64,000 nucleotides of DNA from Pandoraea bronchicola (GCF_902459805.1 NZ_CABPST010000013.1:62001-126000), one strand, 5' to 3'. Shown: positions 39,052-48,105, numbered from the stretch's first letter. Numbers and translations are program-made. The notes: generated from the sequence alone by a model not told the origin.

Positions 39052-41493
39052 TTAACGCGACGCCTCCGGCACTAGGTGCAGACGCGTCTCCGTGTCCGCC
39101 TCGACCGCTGCACGCGAGTACGGCAGCTTGAAGTACTCGCCATCGAGCCACTTCTGCGCCAGATCGCGGTAGTGCGGGCTGTCCGGGTTGCCTGATTCGC
39201 CGGGCAGGTTCATGGCGCGCGTGTTGTCCCAGTTGCCCACGTCGACCACGATCCGGAACGACGGGCCGTTCGTCTGCCGGAAGTCGCTGACCCGATAGGT
39301 CGACTGGTTCGGCGTGAACGCACTGCCGCCTTTGGGAAGCGGGCCGACGTTGAGCTTGGCGCGCATGTCGGCGTCCACGGCGTCGGCGAGCGGATGGGCG
39401 TTCAGATTTGTCTGGAGCTTGCCCCACTGCCACGCACCGGGATCGCTGCCTTGCAGCTTGACCATCTCGCCCCACGCTTCACCCAGACTCGAGAGCAACA
39501 CGGCGTCGCGCCTGGCGTTGGCGTTCTCGCCGAAACGGGCGGCGGGCTGTTCGAGGGCGTCGAGCATGGCGGCCGGGTCGGGCGCGCCGAAGCTATCGGC
39601 AGCGGCCTTGGGCAGCACTGCATTCTTGTAAGCGCGGCCCAGATGACGGCTGAACCACACTTCCTCGAGCGCGGCCTGAGCAGAGTCGGCCCGCATGTTG
39701 GCATCCCAGCCCTTGAGCAGCCTGAGTGCAGCGGCCGTTTGCGGGTCGGCGCTCGAGAGTGGGGAGAGCAACGCCATGAGACGCCGCGCCGGAATCGACA
39801 CGATGTCGTTTTGCAGCCGCTCGGAGTCCTCGATCGAGACCTTGTCCTTCGCCTTGAGCACCTCGTCGATGCGCGCGTGCCGCGAGCCGTTGGTCCATTC
39901 GAAGCCGAGCTTGCGTTCGGCGTAGGGGTAGCCGGCCGGCATGTTCATCTCGTTGGACGTGGTGAAATAGCCGCTCGCCGGGTTATAGGCCGACGGCAAT
40001 TGATCGCGCCGCCAGAAGCCTGCCCATTCGTAGCGGCCGTCGCCCGGCACGGGCATCAGGCCGTCCCAGTTCGGACGAATCGGCGCCATGCCGCTTGGCA
40101 CCCAGCCGATGTTGCCCGCTGTATCCGCATAGACCTGATTCACCGTCGGCGCGCCCCACGTGTTGAGCGCAGTCTGGAATTCGGCGTAGGTCTTTGCGCG
40201 CATGTAACGCATGGCGTCGAAATAGGGCGACATGCCGGGCTCCAGCCAGGCCGTGCGCACGGCGTACGCGCGATGTTTGGCAGCGTCGACGTAAATCGCC
40301 GGGCCGTGCTTCGTGAACTTGAGATCGGTCTGCACCGGCGCGCCGTCGCGCACGTCGATGGTCTCGTGGACGGTGCGCATCGGCACCCACTTGCCGCGAT
40401 AGCGATACTGATCGGGGTTGGCGGGGTTCAGCTCGTACACGTACAGGTCTTCCTGATCGATGTTGAAGATCGTGAGGCCGAACGCGATGGTGCCGTTGTG
40501 GCCGATCGCCACGCCGGGAATGGCCGGCTCGCCCGCGCCGATCAGATTGAGCGTGGGCGTGCTCACCTGCACGATGTAGCGCAGGCTCGGCGCGGCATAG
40601 GCGCGATGCGGATCGTTCGCCATGATGGCGCGGCCCGTGGACGACTTCTGCGGCGAGATCACCCAGTTGTTGCTGCCTTCGGCCGACTCGGTCGACACAT
40701 CGTAAGGGCCGTTATCCGCGAGCTGCACTACGTCGGCGTCCGCGCGTTGCAACGACTCCCTGGTGATCTTCACGCCTTGCGTCGCGAGATCGAAAACCTT
40801 CAGCAGGTCGTCGGGCAGACACGGGTCGAGACCGTCGGGGACTTGTGTCTTCCAGGTCGGTTGCAGGCCGACGCGCACACTGTCGGCCTCGAGCGAGGCA
40901 CGGCACACGACCTTGGCGCGAGCGACTTCGCTCTTCAGGTTACGTGTCAGGCCGTGACTGCGAATGCGCACGATGTCCTCGGCCGTCCATTTCGCAGGCC
41001 AGTAGCCGACCTTGCGAAACTCGTAAGGCATTTGATCGGGATGCGACGCGAGCCAGCCGATATAGGCGTTCACACCGGCGGCGAACGCCTCGGCGGCGGG
41101 CTTCGCATCGGGCCCATAGCGGCGCCACTCGGTGGCCATGTCGCCACGGTAGACGAAGCGGCGTGCGGCGTCGTCCTGGGCGACGTAGGCGCGACCGAAC
41201 ACTTCGGATAACTGGCCGAGTCCGCGGCGTCGCCACAGGTCGATCTGAAACAGACGATCGCGGGCGGCGTTAAAGCCTTGCACGAAGAAGCCGTCGCGCT
41301 CGTTGGCGGCGAAGATGTGCGGCACGCCGTTATGATCGATCAGGATATCGGCCGGTTGCGAAAGACCTGCGACGGTGAGGGTCTGCGACGGTGTTGCGGC
41401 AGCCGCGCCATCGGCGGCATGCAGGCTCGCGCTCCACGTCGTGACGGCGAAAGCCAGAACACTGGCGGCGTGGATGGCATTGGGGCGTTGCAT
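39052..41493 (-). CDS. Penicillin acylase-family Ntn hydrolase (possible AHL acylase)
   Basis: 813 residues from the ATG at 41493, preceded by an aggaggaag box. The Sec signal peptide ends near SASLHAADG. An alpha subunit, a spacer and a beta subunit are fused in one precursor; autocatalytic cleavage would expose Ser274 (AEGS-NNWVIS) as the N-terminal nucleophile. LIDHNGVPHIFAANERDGFFVQGFNAARDRLFQIDLWRRRG is the family's conserved alpha-chain start, and TSNEMNMPAGYPY lies in the beta chain. Relatives include PvdQ, QuiP and other acylases that cleave N-acyl-homoserine lactones, and cephalosporin/penicillin acylases. The protein is periplasmic; the substrate is unproven. Confidence 0.93.
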   Translation of the reverse strand: MQRPNAIHAASVLAFAVTTWSASLHAADGAAAATPSQTLTVAGLSQPADILIDHNGVPHIFAANERDGFFVQGFNAARDRLFQIDLWRRRGLGQLSEVFGRAYVAQDDAARRFVYRGDMATEWRRYGPDAKPAAEAFAAGVNAYIGWLASHPDQMPYEFRKVGYWPAKWTAEDIVRIRSHGLTRNLKSEVARAKVVCRASLEADSVRVGLQPTWKTQVPDGLDPCLPDDLLKVFDLATQGVKITRESLQRADADVVQLADNGPYDVSTESAEGSNNWVISPQKSSTGRAIMANDPHRAYAAPSLRYIVQVSTPTLNLIGAGEPAIPGVAIGHNGTIAFGLTIFNIDQEDLYVYELNPANPDQYRYRGKWVPMRTVHETIDVRDGAPVQTDLKFTKHGPAIYVDAAKHRAYAVRTAWLEPGMSPYFDAMRYMRAKTYAEFQTALNTWGAPTVNQVYADTAGNIGWVPSGMAPIRPNWDGLMPVPGDGRYEWAGFWRRDQLPSAYNPASGYFTTSNEMNMPAGYPYAERKLGFEWTNGSRHARIDEVLKAKDKVSIEDSERLQNDIVSIPARRLMALLSPLSSADPQTAAALRLLKGWDANMRADSAQAALEEVWFSRHLGRAYKNAVLPKAAADSFGAPDPAAMLDALEQPAARFGENANARRDAVLLSSLGEAWGEMVKLQGSDPGAWQWGKLQTNLNAHPLADAVDADMRAKLNVGPLPKGGSAFTPNQSTYRVSDFRQTNGPSFRIVVDVGNWDNTRAMNLPGESGNPDSPHYRDLAQKWLDGEYFKLPYSRAAVEADTETRLHLVPEASR

Positions 41494-41730
41494 TGTCTTC
41501 CTCCTGTTCTTGTTGGGGGTCTTGATGCTGCGGAGTACCACGCAATCCTAGACGTATCGCACGGGTGTGCAACCTATATTCCTGGAAATGGAATAAATTC
41601 TTAGTCGTCGAGCCATGACGGGGCATTTTTTCGAGGCTGCATCGCAAACCTCTGCGCATGCGCGTGTGCGTGCCCGTATCGTCAGGCGAACCCGCCACCG
41701 CTTCTGTCGGTCACTTCTGCAATTACGCCC

Positions 41731-42180
41731 ATGCCGGATATGCGTCAGACGTCTTCGAACGAACCCGCCATGCCCGGGCAACGCGGGCGTGCGTCGACGC
41801 ATGTGCGCACGCTGGTAGTGCCGCTCATGCGCTTCGGTGTCTCGGGGGTGATTTCGACGGCAGTCCACGTGATCGTGGCGATCACGCTCATCGAAGTCTT
41901 CGGGGCGGGGTCGGTGCTGGCCAATGCCGTGGCGTTCTGCACGGCCACACCGTGTTCCTATCTGCTCAATACGCTGTGGAGCTTTTCCGCGCGGGTGCAT
42001 CGCACGAGTCTCGCGCGTTTCCTGCCGGTGTCGATCTTCGGCCTGTTGCTCACGACGTTCGTCGCGCGCACGGTCGAGCATCTGGGCGGCAATCATTGGG
42101 CAGGCATCGCTGCCGTGGTGCTGATCGTGCCGCCGGCGACCTTTCTGCTGCATCGCTATTGGACATATCGCGGCGCCTGA
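41731..42180 (+). CDS. GtrA-family flippase-like membrane protein
   Basis: 149 residues with four membrane segments: LMRFGVSGVISTAVHVIVAITLIEVFG, SVLANAVAFCTATPCSYLLNTLWSF, FLPVSIFGLLLTTFVARTVE and IAAVVLIVPPATFLLHRYWTY. The RFGxxG opening and the SYLLNxxWSF motif are hallmarks of GtrA proteins, which are thought to flip undecaprenyl-phosphate-glucose. The GT2 enzyme encoded convergently 25 bp away would make that lipid (GtrB role). Confidence 0.88.
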   Translation: MPDMRQTSSNEPAMPGQRGRASTHVRTLVVPLMRFGVSGVISTAVHVIVAITLIEVFGAGSVLANAVAFCTATPCSYLLNTLWSFSARVHRTSLARFLPVSIFGLLLTTFVARTVEHLGGNHWAGIAAVVLIVPPATFLLHRYWTYRGA

Positions 42181-42204
42181 CACCTGTCGCGTTTTGCCGT
42201 CACC

Positions 42205-43320
42205 TCAACGCACGATGAAACGGTGGACGCGCGAGGTGGCCGATTTGCCGATGCCGGTGTGCGCCCGGAGGGTCTTTCGCGCAGACGGCAAGCGGACCCC
42301 GGGCTCGTGCAAGGGTGCGCGCGACGGCAAGTGGCTTACCTTGACGCTCGACTGATAGCGACGCCGCACCAGATACAGCGGGCGTCCCTTCGACTCGTAG
42401 TAGATCCGTCCGACGTACTCGCCGATCACGCCGATGCCGACGAGCTGGATGCCGCCGAGGAACAAGATGCCGACGAGCAGCGAGGCATAGCCGGGCACGT
42501 CGATGCCGTGGATGAGGGTGCGCAGCACGATATAGCTGCCGTACGCGAGCGAGACGAGGGCGAGCGACACGCCGATGTAGGTCCAGCAACGCAGCGGCAC
42601 GGTGCTGAAGCTGGTAATGCCTTCGAGCGCGAAATTCCACAGCCGCCACCCGGAGAACTTCGATTCGCCCGCACTACGCGCATCGCGCACGTACTCCACG
42701 ATTTCCGTGTGGAATCCGACCCAGGCGAACAGCCCCTTCATGAAGCGGCGGCGCTCGGGCAGCCGTTTGATGGCGGTTACGACGCGCCGGTCGATCAAGC
42801 GGAAATCGCCCACGTTCTCGGGCAGTTTCACTTCCGAGAGACGGTTGTGCACCCGGTAGTAAAGACCCGCAGCGACACGTTTGGCGACACTGTCGCTCGT
42901 GCGGTTCGTGCGTTTGGCGAGCACGACTTCGGCGCCATTGCGCCAGCGCTTGATCATCACGGGGATGAGGGCGGGCGGGTCTTGCAAATCGGCGTCGATG
43001 GGAATGACGGCATCGCCCTGCGCTTCGTCGATGCCCGCGCTCAGGGCGGCTTCCTTGCCGAAGTTGCGAGTGAAGTCGATCACGCGGATACGCGGGTCGG
43101 CTCGCCGCAGCGCGAGCAGGGCGCTCAGCGTGTCGTCGGTGCTGCCGTCGTTCACGCAGACGATCTCGAAGCGCACGTCAGTCACGCTGGCCAGCACAGG
43201 GGCCACGGCGCGGTAGAACTTGTCTAGCGCCGGTGCTTCGTTGTGACAGGGCACGACGAGCGAGACGAGCGGCGCGCGCTGGGTGCAAGACGAATGGCGG
43301 GTATCGGCGGCGCGGGGCAT
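42205..43320 (-). CDS. GtrB-like GT2 glycosyltransferase (polyprenyl-phosphate sugar synthase)
   Basis: 371 residues. The GT2 domain has VSLVVPCHNEAPALDKF, FEIVCVNDGSTDDTL and the DAD motif in VIPIDADLQDPP, then RLIDRRVVTAIKRLPERRRFMKGLFAWVGF. Two C-terminal membrane segments (WTYIGVSLALVSLAYGSYIVL and YASLLVGILFLGGIQLVGIGVIGEYVGRIY) follow as in GtrB, YfdH and ArnC. The enzyme transfers glucose or another sugar from UDP/GDP-sugar to undecaprenyl phosphate. A basic 50-residue tail after the last helix is longer than usual. Confidence 0.92.
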   Translation of the reverse strand: MPRAADTRHSSCTQRAPLVSLVVPCHNEAPALDKFYRAVAPVLASVTDVRFEIVCVNDGSTDDTLSALLALRRADPRIRVIDFTRNFGKEAALSAGIDEAQGDAVIPIDADLQDPPALIPVMIKRWRNGAEVVLAKRTNRTSDSVAKRVAAGLYYRVHNRLSEVKLPENVGDFRLIDRRVVTAIKRLPERRRFMKGLFAWVGFHTEIVEYVRDARSAGESKFSGWRLWNFALEGITSFSTVPLRCWTYIGVSLALVSLAYGSYIVLRTLIHGIDVPGYASLLVGILFLGGIQLVGIGVIGEYVGRIYYESKGRPLYLVRRRYQSSVKVSHLPSRAPLHEPGVRLPSARKTLRAHTGIGKSATSRVHRFIVR

Positions 43321-43325
43321 GGGGC

Positions 43326-44630
43326 TCACCTCGTGAACGCGGGTGCAGTGACGGACGAACGGCGAGATGGGCGGGCGGTGCCGGAGGTGTGCTGCGTATC
43401 TGGCAGATCGGGCACATGCGCGAGGTGGCGACGCCGGCGCCACAACATCGCGAGCGTTGCCAGCGTGATGAACGGCATGAACTGAAAGCCGACGTACTGC
43501 ACGCCGAGCAATCCGGACATTGGCGTGAGCCACAGCACGACGAGCCATTCGCGCTCCCCGCGCAGCCATCCGCGCGCGATGCCGTCGCGCACATACCAGG
43601 CAATGACGAGCGAGAGAATTGCGAGGTCGTAGTCGTAGAGATAAGGGCTCACGAGCGTGGTCGCGCACACGAGCATGGCCGCGCGCAGCGCAAACGCCGT
43701 CGGACGCCGCCAGAAGTCGATCATCACCGCCACGGCGCAGAGTGCTACCACGCCATGAATGACGGCGGCGATCGCGAGAGGCGCGCCCAGCATGCGTGCC
43801 GTGACGAAGAACGTCGGCACGCGAGCGATCTGTGCGGTGCCGTTGACGATGCTCTGTTGCGCGAATGCCGTCGCGTGCAGGAACGTCGGATAGACATCGA
43901 GACCGAAGACCGCAGCGGCAAGCACCGTTGTGCCGACGACCGTGGCGACACAGGCGGCTAACGCACGCCACTGGCGTGCGCAGAGAAAGGCCAGCGGGAA
44001 GAGCAGGGCGATATGCGGTTTGACGAACAGCAGCCCGGCGAGGATGCCCGCCCAGACGGGGCGTTTGCGCAGCATGACCAGCGAGAAGCCCGCGAGTGCC
44101 GTGGTGTAGAGCGAGATCTGTCCTGCGAGGATGACCAGCAGTACGCCGGGGAAGCCGACGGTGGCCAGCCGCGCGTCACGCCACGGGGCGGTGCGTCGCA
44201 GGGCCGCGTAGTACAGACCGAAGCCGACGCAGGCATACACCGTATAGGCATAGGTGAACGAGAGAAAGGCGATCGGCGCGAGCAGCAGCATCATGACCGG
44301 CGGATAAAGCCATGGCATGACGCCGCCCAACTTCTCGGCCCACGGTTGCTCGGCGATCTGGACGCGCGTCATCAGTTCGATGTTGTAGGCGTCGAGCGGA
44401 TGCCCCTGCAACACGAAATGAGATGCCCCCCAGAACGGCAGGAAGTCGAGACCGACGGGGCCGATCTTTGGCGTGGGGAGGTACGAGTGCTGATACCACC
44501 AGGCGACGCCTATGGCGATGGCGAAGCACAGTCCGGCGCCGCTGTACAGCCGAATGCGCGCGCGGTCGTCGGACCAATGCCGGCGCTCGCGCGGTGTCCC
44601 TTCAAAGACGGTCGACGGCTTCGATGTCAT
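43326..44630 (-). CDS. GT87/DUF2029-type integral membrane glycosyltransferase (GtrC role)
   Basis: 434 residues from the ATG at 44630, which has aggggagg 8 bases upstream. About ten membrane segments. PVGLDFLPFWGASHFVLQGHPLDAYN places the conserved Asp and polar residues in the first periplasmic loop, as in GT-C enzymes that use polyprenyl-phosphate sugars; LYPPVMMLLLAPIAF is a family-typical stretch. It should transfer the sugar made by the GT2 gene 5 bp downstream to a periplasmic acceptor such as O-antigen or EPS. The set GtrA-GtrB-GT87 thus forms a glycan decoration module. Confidence 0.85.
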   Translation of the reverse strand: MTSKPSTVFEGTPRERRHWSDDRARIRLYSGAGLCFAIAIGVAWWYQHSYLPTPKIGPVGLDFLPFWGASHFVLQGHPLDAYNIELMTRVQIAEQPWAEKLGGVMPWLYPPVMMLLLAPIAFLSFTYAYTVYACVGFGLYYAALRRTAPWRDARLATVGFPGVLLVILAGQISLYTTALAGFSLVMLRKRPVWAGILAGLLFVKPHIALLFPLAFLCARQWRALAACVATVVGTTVLAAAVFGLDVYPTFLHATAFAQQSIVNGTAQIARVPTFFVTARMLGAPLAIAAVIHGVVALCAVAVMIDFWRRPTAFALRAAMLVCATTLVSPYLYDYDLAILSLVIAWYVRDGIARGWLRGEREWLVVLWLTPMSGLLGVQYVGFQFMPFITLATLAMLWRRRRHLAHVPDLPDTQHTSGTARPSRRSSVTAPAFTR

Positions 44631-44929
44631 GCATGAACCTCCCCTTGGCTGCATGAAAACGGCGATGCTCGACTACGGTGACTGCATCGGGTGACGCGAG
44701 GCAGTGCTTGTGATGTCTTGTTTTATGACCGATTGTCGCGGGTCGTGCGCAGTCACCTCAAGCAGGGCATTCCCGGTATTCCATATTAGACGAGACGGTC
44801 TCCGAAAGGATCATGGCAAGTCACTTCGGAGCACGTCAGATCGGATTCCGGTGCCGGATGTGGCAAACCGGCGTTTGAAGGGGAAATTCGAGCCACGAGA
44901 TCGGGCAATGTGCCGCCGCCCGCCGCGGG

Positions 44930-46399
44930 TCACGGCGTTCCTGAAAGACGCAGCAGGCCGATGAGTTGCCACCAGAGCGGAGTTAGCGGGACGACGGTCA
45001 CCAGCGCGAGAAGCGCGGTCGCGAAGCAGTAGCGGGTGGCGTCGCGAATGCCGATGCCGGCCAGCGCCATGGCCAGCACGAGTGGCGGTGCCTGGTAGGG
45101 CAGTGCAATGGTGGAGATGCCGACGGTCTGCGTCAGCAAGACTGCCTTTACGCCGAGCGGTGCACCGACGGCGAGCGCGGGTACCAACGGTGTGTACAGC
45201 GCGGGGGCAGCGTTCGAGGTCACGAGGAAGGTCAGCGTGACCGATAGCGCGACGAGTACCAGATAGGCCGACGGCGTAGACATCTGCGCCAGATCGAGCC
45301 GCGACAGCGCGGGGCGCAACGCGTTGGCGAGTTCGGCGTGATCGACGGCGGCCGTCAGCCCGATGATGGCGGCGACGAACCATAGCGGGGCGAGCTTGAC
45401 CTGCTTGAGGAACGCATCCGGGTTCACCAGCCGCAATGGGCCGAGGCAGAGCAATGCCACGCCGAGTCCAATCCACCCGGCGGCGATGTGGTGCCACGGC
45501 TCCGTCAGCCAAAGCCCGAGCATCAGTGCCAGCGCGGCGAGCAGACGCCATTCGTCGGGACGCATCGTCGTGCGCGTCCCGTCGACCGCCGTTGTCGCGA
45601 GGGGCGTCAACCGGTCCGGGAAGAGCCGCATGGCGACGACCACCAGCACCACGCCGCGCACGACGGCGAGCACCGGAACGAGTGCGATCGCGTATTCGCC
45701 GTAACCGAGCCGCAGACCGAGTACGGTCTCGGCGGTGCCGGCCATCACGAGATTGGGCAGATTGGCGGGAAGGATCGCCGTCGACAACTCGCAACTGGCC
45801 AGCGCGGTTGCCAGCAGGAGCCCGGTGCGGCCCGGGCGGCCTTGCGTCAGGCCGACGCGCTCGCAGAAACTCAGCACGATGGGCGTGAGGATGGCGATCC
45901 GGCCGAGCGTCGACGGCATCACGATTCCGAGGAGGAAAGCGATGGCGACGAAGCCGGTCAGGGCGATGCCATAGGCGTGAGCGCAATGGTCGGCGAGACG
46001 CGAGGCGACACGCTCGCCCAGTCCTGTGACGCCGAGCGACATGCCGATGACCGCGCCGCTGAAGACGAGCCAGAACGCGCTCGACATGAAGCCCGAGAAC
46101 ACGACGTTCGCGCCAAGCGACGTGCAGGTCGCGAGCAGGAACATCAATGCGAGCGATACCAGGAAGTCTGGCAGCCAGCCAGTTGCCCAGTAGCTGAGGC
46201 AAAACAGAACGATGACGGCCACGGCGAGCGCGTCACCGCGTAGTCCTGCGGCGTAGAGGGCGAGGCCAGCGGCAGCGCTGATCGCCGTGAGCAGTGCGTG
46301 ACGCCAAAGGCGGCCGGGTGCGAAGGCGTCGGCGGGGACTGCCGTCGCAACCGGCGCTGGGGCAGACGGGGCAGATGATGAGGGGTTGACCGAGGGCAT
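44930..46399 (-). CDS. SLC13/DASS-family anion permease
   Basis: 489 residues from the ATG at 46399; a GTG three codons upstream is possible. About 12 membrane segments. Two repeated halves each end in an S-N-x-x-P-like substrate loop: ILPANLPNLVMAGTAE in the first half and TSNAAPALYTPLVPALA in the second. These fit the DASS/SLC13 elevator transporters for dicarboxylates, sulfate or similar anions. It is divergent from a GntR regulator, with two AT-rich direct repeats between them, so the regulator probably controls it and the substrate or a derivative is the effector. Confidence 0.88.
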   Translation of the reverse strand: MPSVNPSSSAPSAPAPVATAVPADAFAPGRLWRHALLTAISAAAGLALYAAGLRGDALAVAVIVLFCLSYWATGWLPDFLVSLALMFLLATCTSLGANVVFSGFMSSAFWLVFSGAVIGMSLGVTGLGERVASRLADHCAHAYGIALTGFVAIAFLLGIVMPSTLGRIAILTPIVLSFCERVGLTQGRPGRTGLLLATALASCELSTAILPANLPNLVMAGTAETVLGLRLGYGEYAIALVPVLAVVRGVVLVVVAMRLFPDRLTPLATTAVDGTRTTMRPDEWRLLAALALMLGLWLTEPWHHIAAGWIGLGVALLCLGPLRLVNPDAFLKQVKLAPLWFVAAIIGLTAAVDHAELANALRPALSRLDLAQMSTPSAYLVLVALSVTLTFLVTSNAAPALYTPLVPALAVGAPLGVKAVLLTQTVGISTIALPYQAPPLVLAMALAGIGIRDATRYCFATALLALVTVVPLTPLWWQLIGLLRLSGTP

Positions 46400-46421
46400 G
46401 GGCGTCACCTGTTGTTAAATA

Positions 46422-46453
46422 ATATATAATTTGAAACGATTATATATAATTTG
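46422..46453. promoter_or_regulatory. Tandem AT-rich operator candidate for the GntR regulator
   Basis: The 12-mer atatataatttg occurs at 46422-46433 and again at 46442-46453, exactly 20 bp apart, so both copies face the same side of the helix. The second copy is part of the palindrome attatatataat (46439-46450). It lies between the divergent permease and GntR genes. Confidence 0.65.
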
Positions 46454-46469
46454 CCGATGGAGATCGTCA

Positions 46470-47126
46470 ATGCGTCAGGAATCGGGGATGGGAACGGCGG
46501 TGGAGCGCACGTACGAAGCGCTGCGCGAGCAGATCGGCCGTGGCGAGTTGAAGCCGGGCGAGGCCCTGCGTCAGGACCATCTGGCGGCGGCGCTGGGCGT
46601 GAGTCATGTCCCGGTGCGTGAAGCGCTGACGATGCTGGCGTCGGATGGGCTGGCGGTGAGCCGGGTCAATCGCGGCACGGTGGTGACGGCACTGACGGAA
46701 GCGGATGCGTTGGAGCTGGCGGATTTTCGCGCAATGCTCGAGGGGCGCCTGATGGCGCTGGCGATGCCGAATCTTTCGCGCGCGGATCTCTCTCGTGCGC
46801 GAGCGGCACTCGATGCGCTTGAGGCGGCGACTGACCTCGCGGACATCGTGACGCGCAACGCCGCGTTTCACGGCATGCTCTACGCGAAGGCGGAGCGCCC
46901 GTATTTCCAGCGCGCCGTGGCGACAGCGCGACTGAACCTCGGACGCTATCTGTTTCTCACCTGGCAGAAGGCGGGCAACGCGTTGCGCTCGCATGAGGAG
47001 CATCGCGAGTTGCTGCGTTTATGCGAGACGGGTGACGATGCCGGTGCCGTCGCACTGGTACAAGCGCACAATCGTGCGACGGGCGAGCAAATCGCTCGGA
47101 TCATTCGTGAAGGATGGGCGGCGTGA
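46470..47126 (+). CDS. GntR-family regulator (FadR/FCD subfamily)
   Basis: 218 residues from the ATG at 46470 (ggag box upstream). The winged helix (about 8-72) has LREQIGRGELKPGEALRQDHLAAALGVSHVPVREALTMLASDGLAV, the classic GntR motif. The C-terminal all-helical FCD domain (about 80-215) carries Asp, His and His metal or acid ligands (ADFRAMLE, RNAAFHGMLY, SHEEHRELLRL). FCD regulators respond to carboxylic acids, consistent with the divergent anion permease. The final codon overlaps the GTG of the acetyltransferase gene. Confidence 0.92.
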   Translation: MRQESGMGTAVERTYEALREQIGRGELKPGEALRQDHLAAALGVSHVPVREALTMLASDGLAVSRVNRGTVVTALTEADALELADFRAMLEGRLMALAMPNLSRADLSRARAALDALEAATDLADIVTRNAAFHGMLYAKAERPYFQRAVATARLNLGRYLFLTWQKAGNALRSHEEHRELLRLCETGDDAGAVALVQAHNRATGEQIARIIREGWAA

Positions 47127-47596
47127 GCGAGTTCGAAACCTCTCGTGCCGGCGGCGGCGATTACGTTGTCGAGGCGCTGGCGGATGCAGATCGACGTGAA
47201 GTCGCGAGACTCTATTACGAGGTGCGCGTCGCCACGATGACGTGGCTCGATCCGTCGACCTTTGACGAGAACGATTTCGCGTTGCATTCGGCGGGCGAGG
47301 AGGTGATTGTCGCGAAATCGGGTGACGGCAGTGTTCTGGGCTTCGTCTCGGTGTGGCGCGCCGACGATTTCATCCACATGCTCTATGTCCGAGAGTCGTC
47401 GCAAGGAAGCGGCGTTGGCGCGCGGTTACTGCAAGCCCTGCCCGGCTGGCCGGGGCACCGTTATCGGCTGAAGTGCCTTGTTCGAAATACGCGCGCCAGC
47501 GCGTTTTACACAAGTCATGGCTTCCAGGTGACCGGCCGTGGCGTGTCGGACGACGGCGAATACGTCGAGATGACGTTCGCGGGACAACAGGGTTGA
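47123..47596 (+). CDS. GNAT-family N-acetyltransferase
   Basis: 157 residues from a GTG at 47123 that overlaps the GntR stop by 4 bp (gtga) and has aagga 8 bases upstream; an ATG at 47114 is an alternative. HMLYVRESSQGSGVGARLLQAL is the acetyl-CoA motif and YRLKCLVRNTRASAFYTSHGFQVTGRG the typical final part. It is co-transcribed with the regulator. Its end is the last gene before the putative island, so it marks the left flank. Confidence 0.88.
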   Translation: MSEFETSRAGGGDYVVEALADADRREVARLYYEVRVATMTWLDPSTFDENDFALHSAGEEVIVAKSGDGSVLGFVSVWRADDFIHMLYVRESSQGSGVGARLLQALPGWPGHRYRLKCLVRNTRASAFYTSHGFQVTGRGVSDDGEYVEMTFAGQQG

Positions 47597-47626
47597 AGGC
47601 CTCGCTTTTCCAGCGCTGAAAACAAA

Positions 47627-47652
47627 ACACCCCGGCGCGATGGCCGGGGTGT
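47627..47652 (-). terminator. Terminator-like hairpin at the left flank of the island
   Basis: Perfect 10-bp stem acaccccggc (47627-47636) / gccggggtgt (47643-47652), loop gcgatg. A T-rich run (ttttgttttc) follows on the minus strand only, so it would stop transcripts leaving the island leftward, such as that of the XRE gene. On the plus strand no T-run follows the acetyltransferase gene. Confidence 0.7.
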
Positions 47653-47806
47653 CGGTGGTCTTGGCAGACGAGAGCGTCAGACGTAAAGCGGAAGATGGCC
47701 TCGGAAGTGCCATTTTTACTGGGGCCCAGTGCAGATCGTCGCATTCCGTAGTCACCTCCGTATACATTTTTTGCGAGCGTCCCCGTGTGGAGGGCCGCAC
47801 CCGTGC

Positions 47807-48037
47807 TTACTTGGCCTGCTCAGCCAAGAGATCGAGCACGTCGGTCTCCAGGATCGAGCCCAGCTTGCACAGGACCAGCAGGGAGGGGTTGCCCACGGCG
47901 CGCTCGATCTGACTCACGTAGGTGCGATCCACATCCGCGCTCAGGGCGAGCGCCTCCTGCGACAAGCCACGCCTGCCCCGGAAGTCTTTCATGTTGCGCG
48001 CCAAGTCCTGACGCACTTGCTCGTAGTCTCGTCCCAT
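47807..48037 (-). CDS. XRE-family regulator similar to restriction controller (C) proteins
   Basis: 76 residues from the ATG at 48037, essentially one helix-turn-helix domain: ARNMKDFRGRRGLSQEALALSADVDRTYVSQIERAVGNPSLLVLCKLGSILETDVLDLL. Length and the RTYVSQIERxxxNPSLxVL stretch match C proteins and short Cro-like repressors. It is divergent from the lipoprotein gene, and the perfect inverted repeat at 48077-48105 lies between them, so it probably represses or times both promoters. In known systems C proteins delay restriction genes; here the restriction operon is about 3 kb away with its own regulator. Confidence 0.88.
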   Translation of the reverse strand: MGRDYEQVRQDLARNMKDFRGRRGLSQEALALSADVDRTYVSQIERAVGNPSLLVLCKLGSILETDVLDLLAEQAK

Positions 48038-48076
48038 CAACGCCGAGCATGGGCGTCACGAGACCTTTAATCCACG

Positions 48077-48105
48077 GACTATATTCTACAATGTCGAATA
48101 TAGTC
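48077..48105. promoter_or_regulatory. Perfect inverted repeat, probable XRE operator
   Basis: gactatattc (48077-48086), 9-bp spacer, gaatatagtc (48096-48105). The GACT...AGTC ends resemble the C-box half-sites bound by controller proteins. A possible rightward promoter tctaca (48085-48090) - 17 bp - cataat (48108-48113) has its -35 box inside the repeat. Confidence 0.75.

Noticed and set aside
39394-41211. 605-codon plus-strand frame
   Set aside because: Opposite the penicillin-acylase gene, which has a signal peptide and the Ser nucleophile site.
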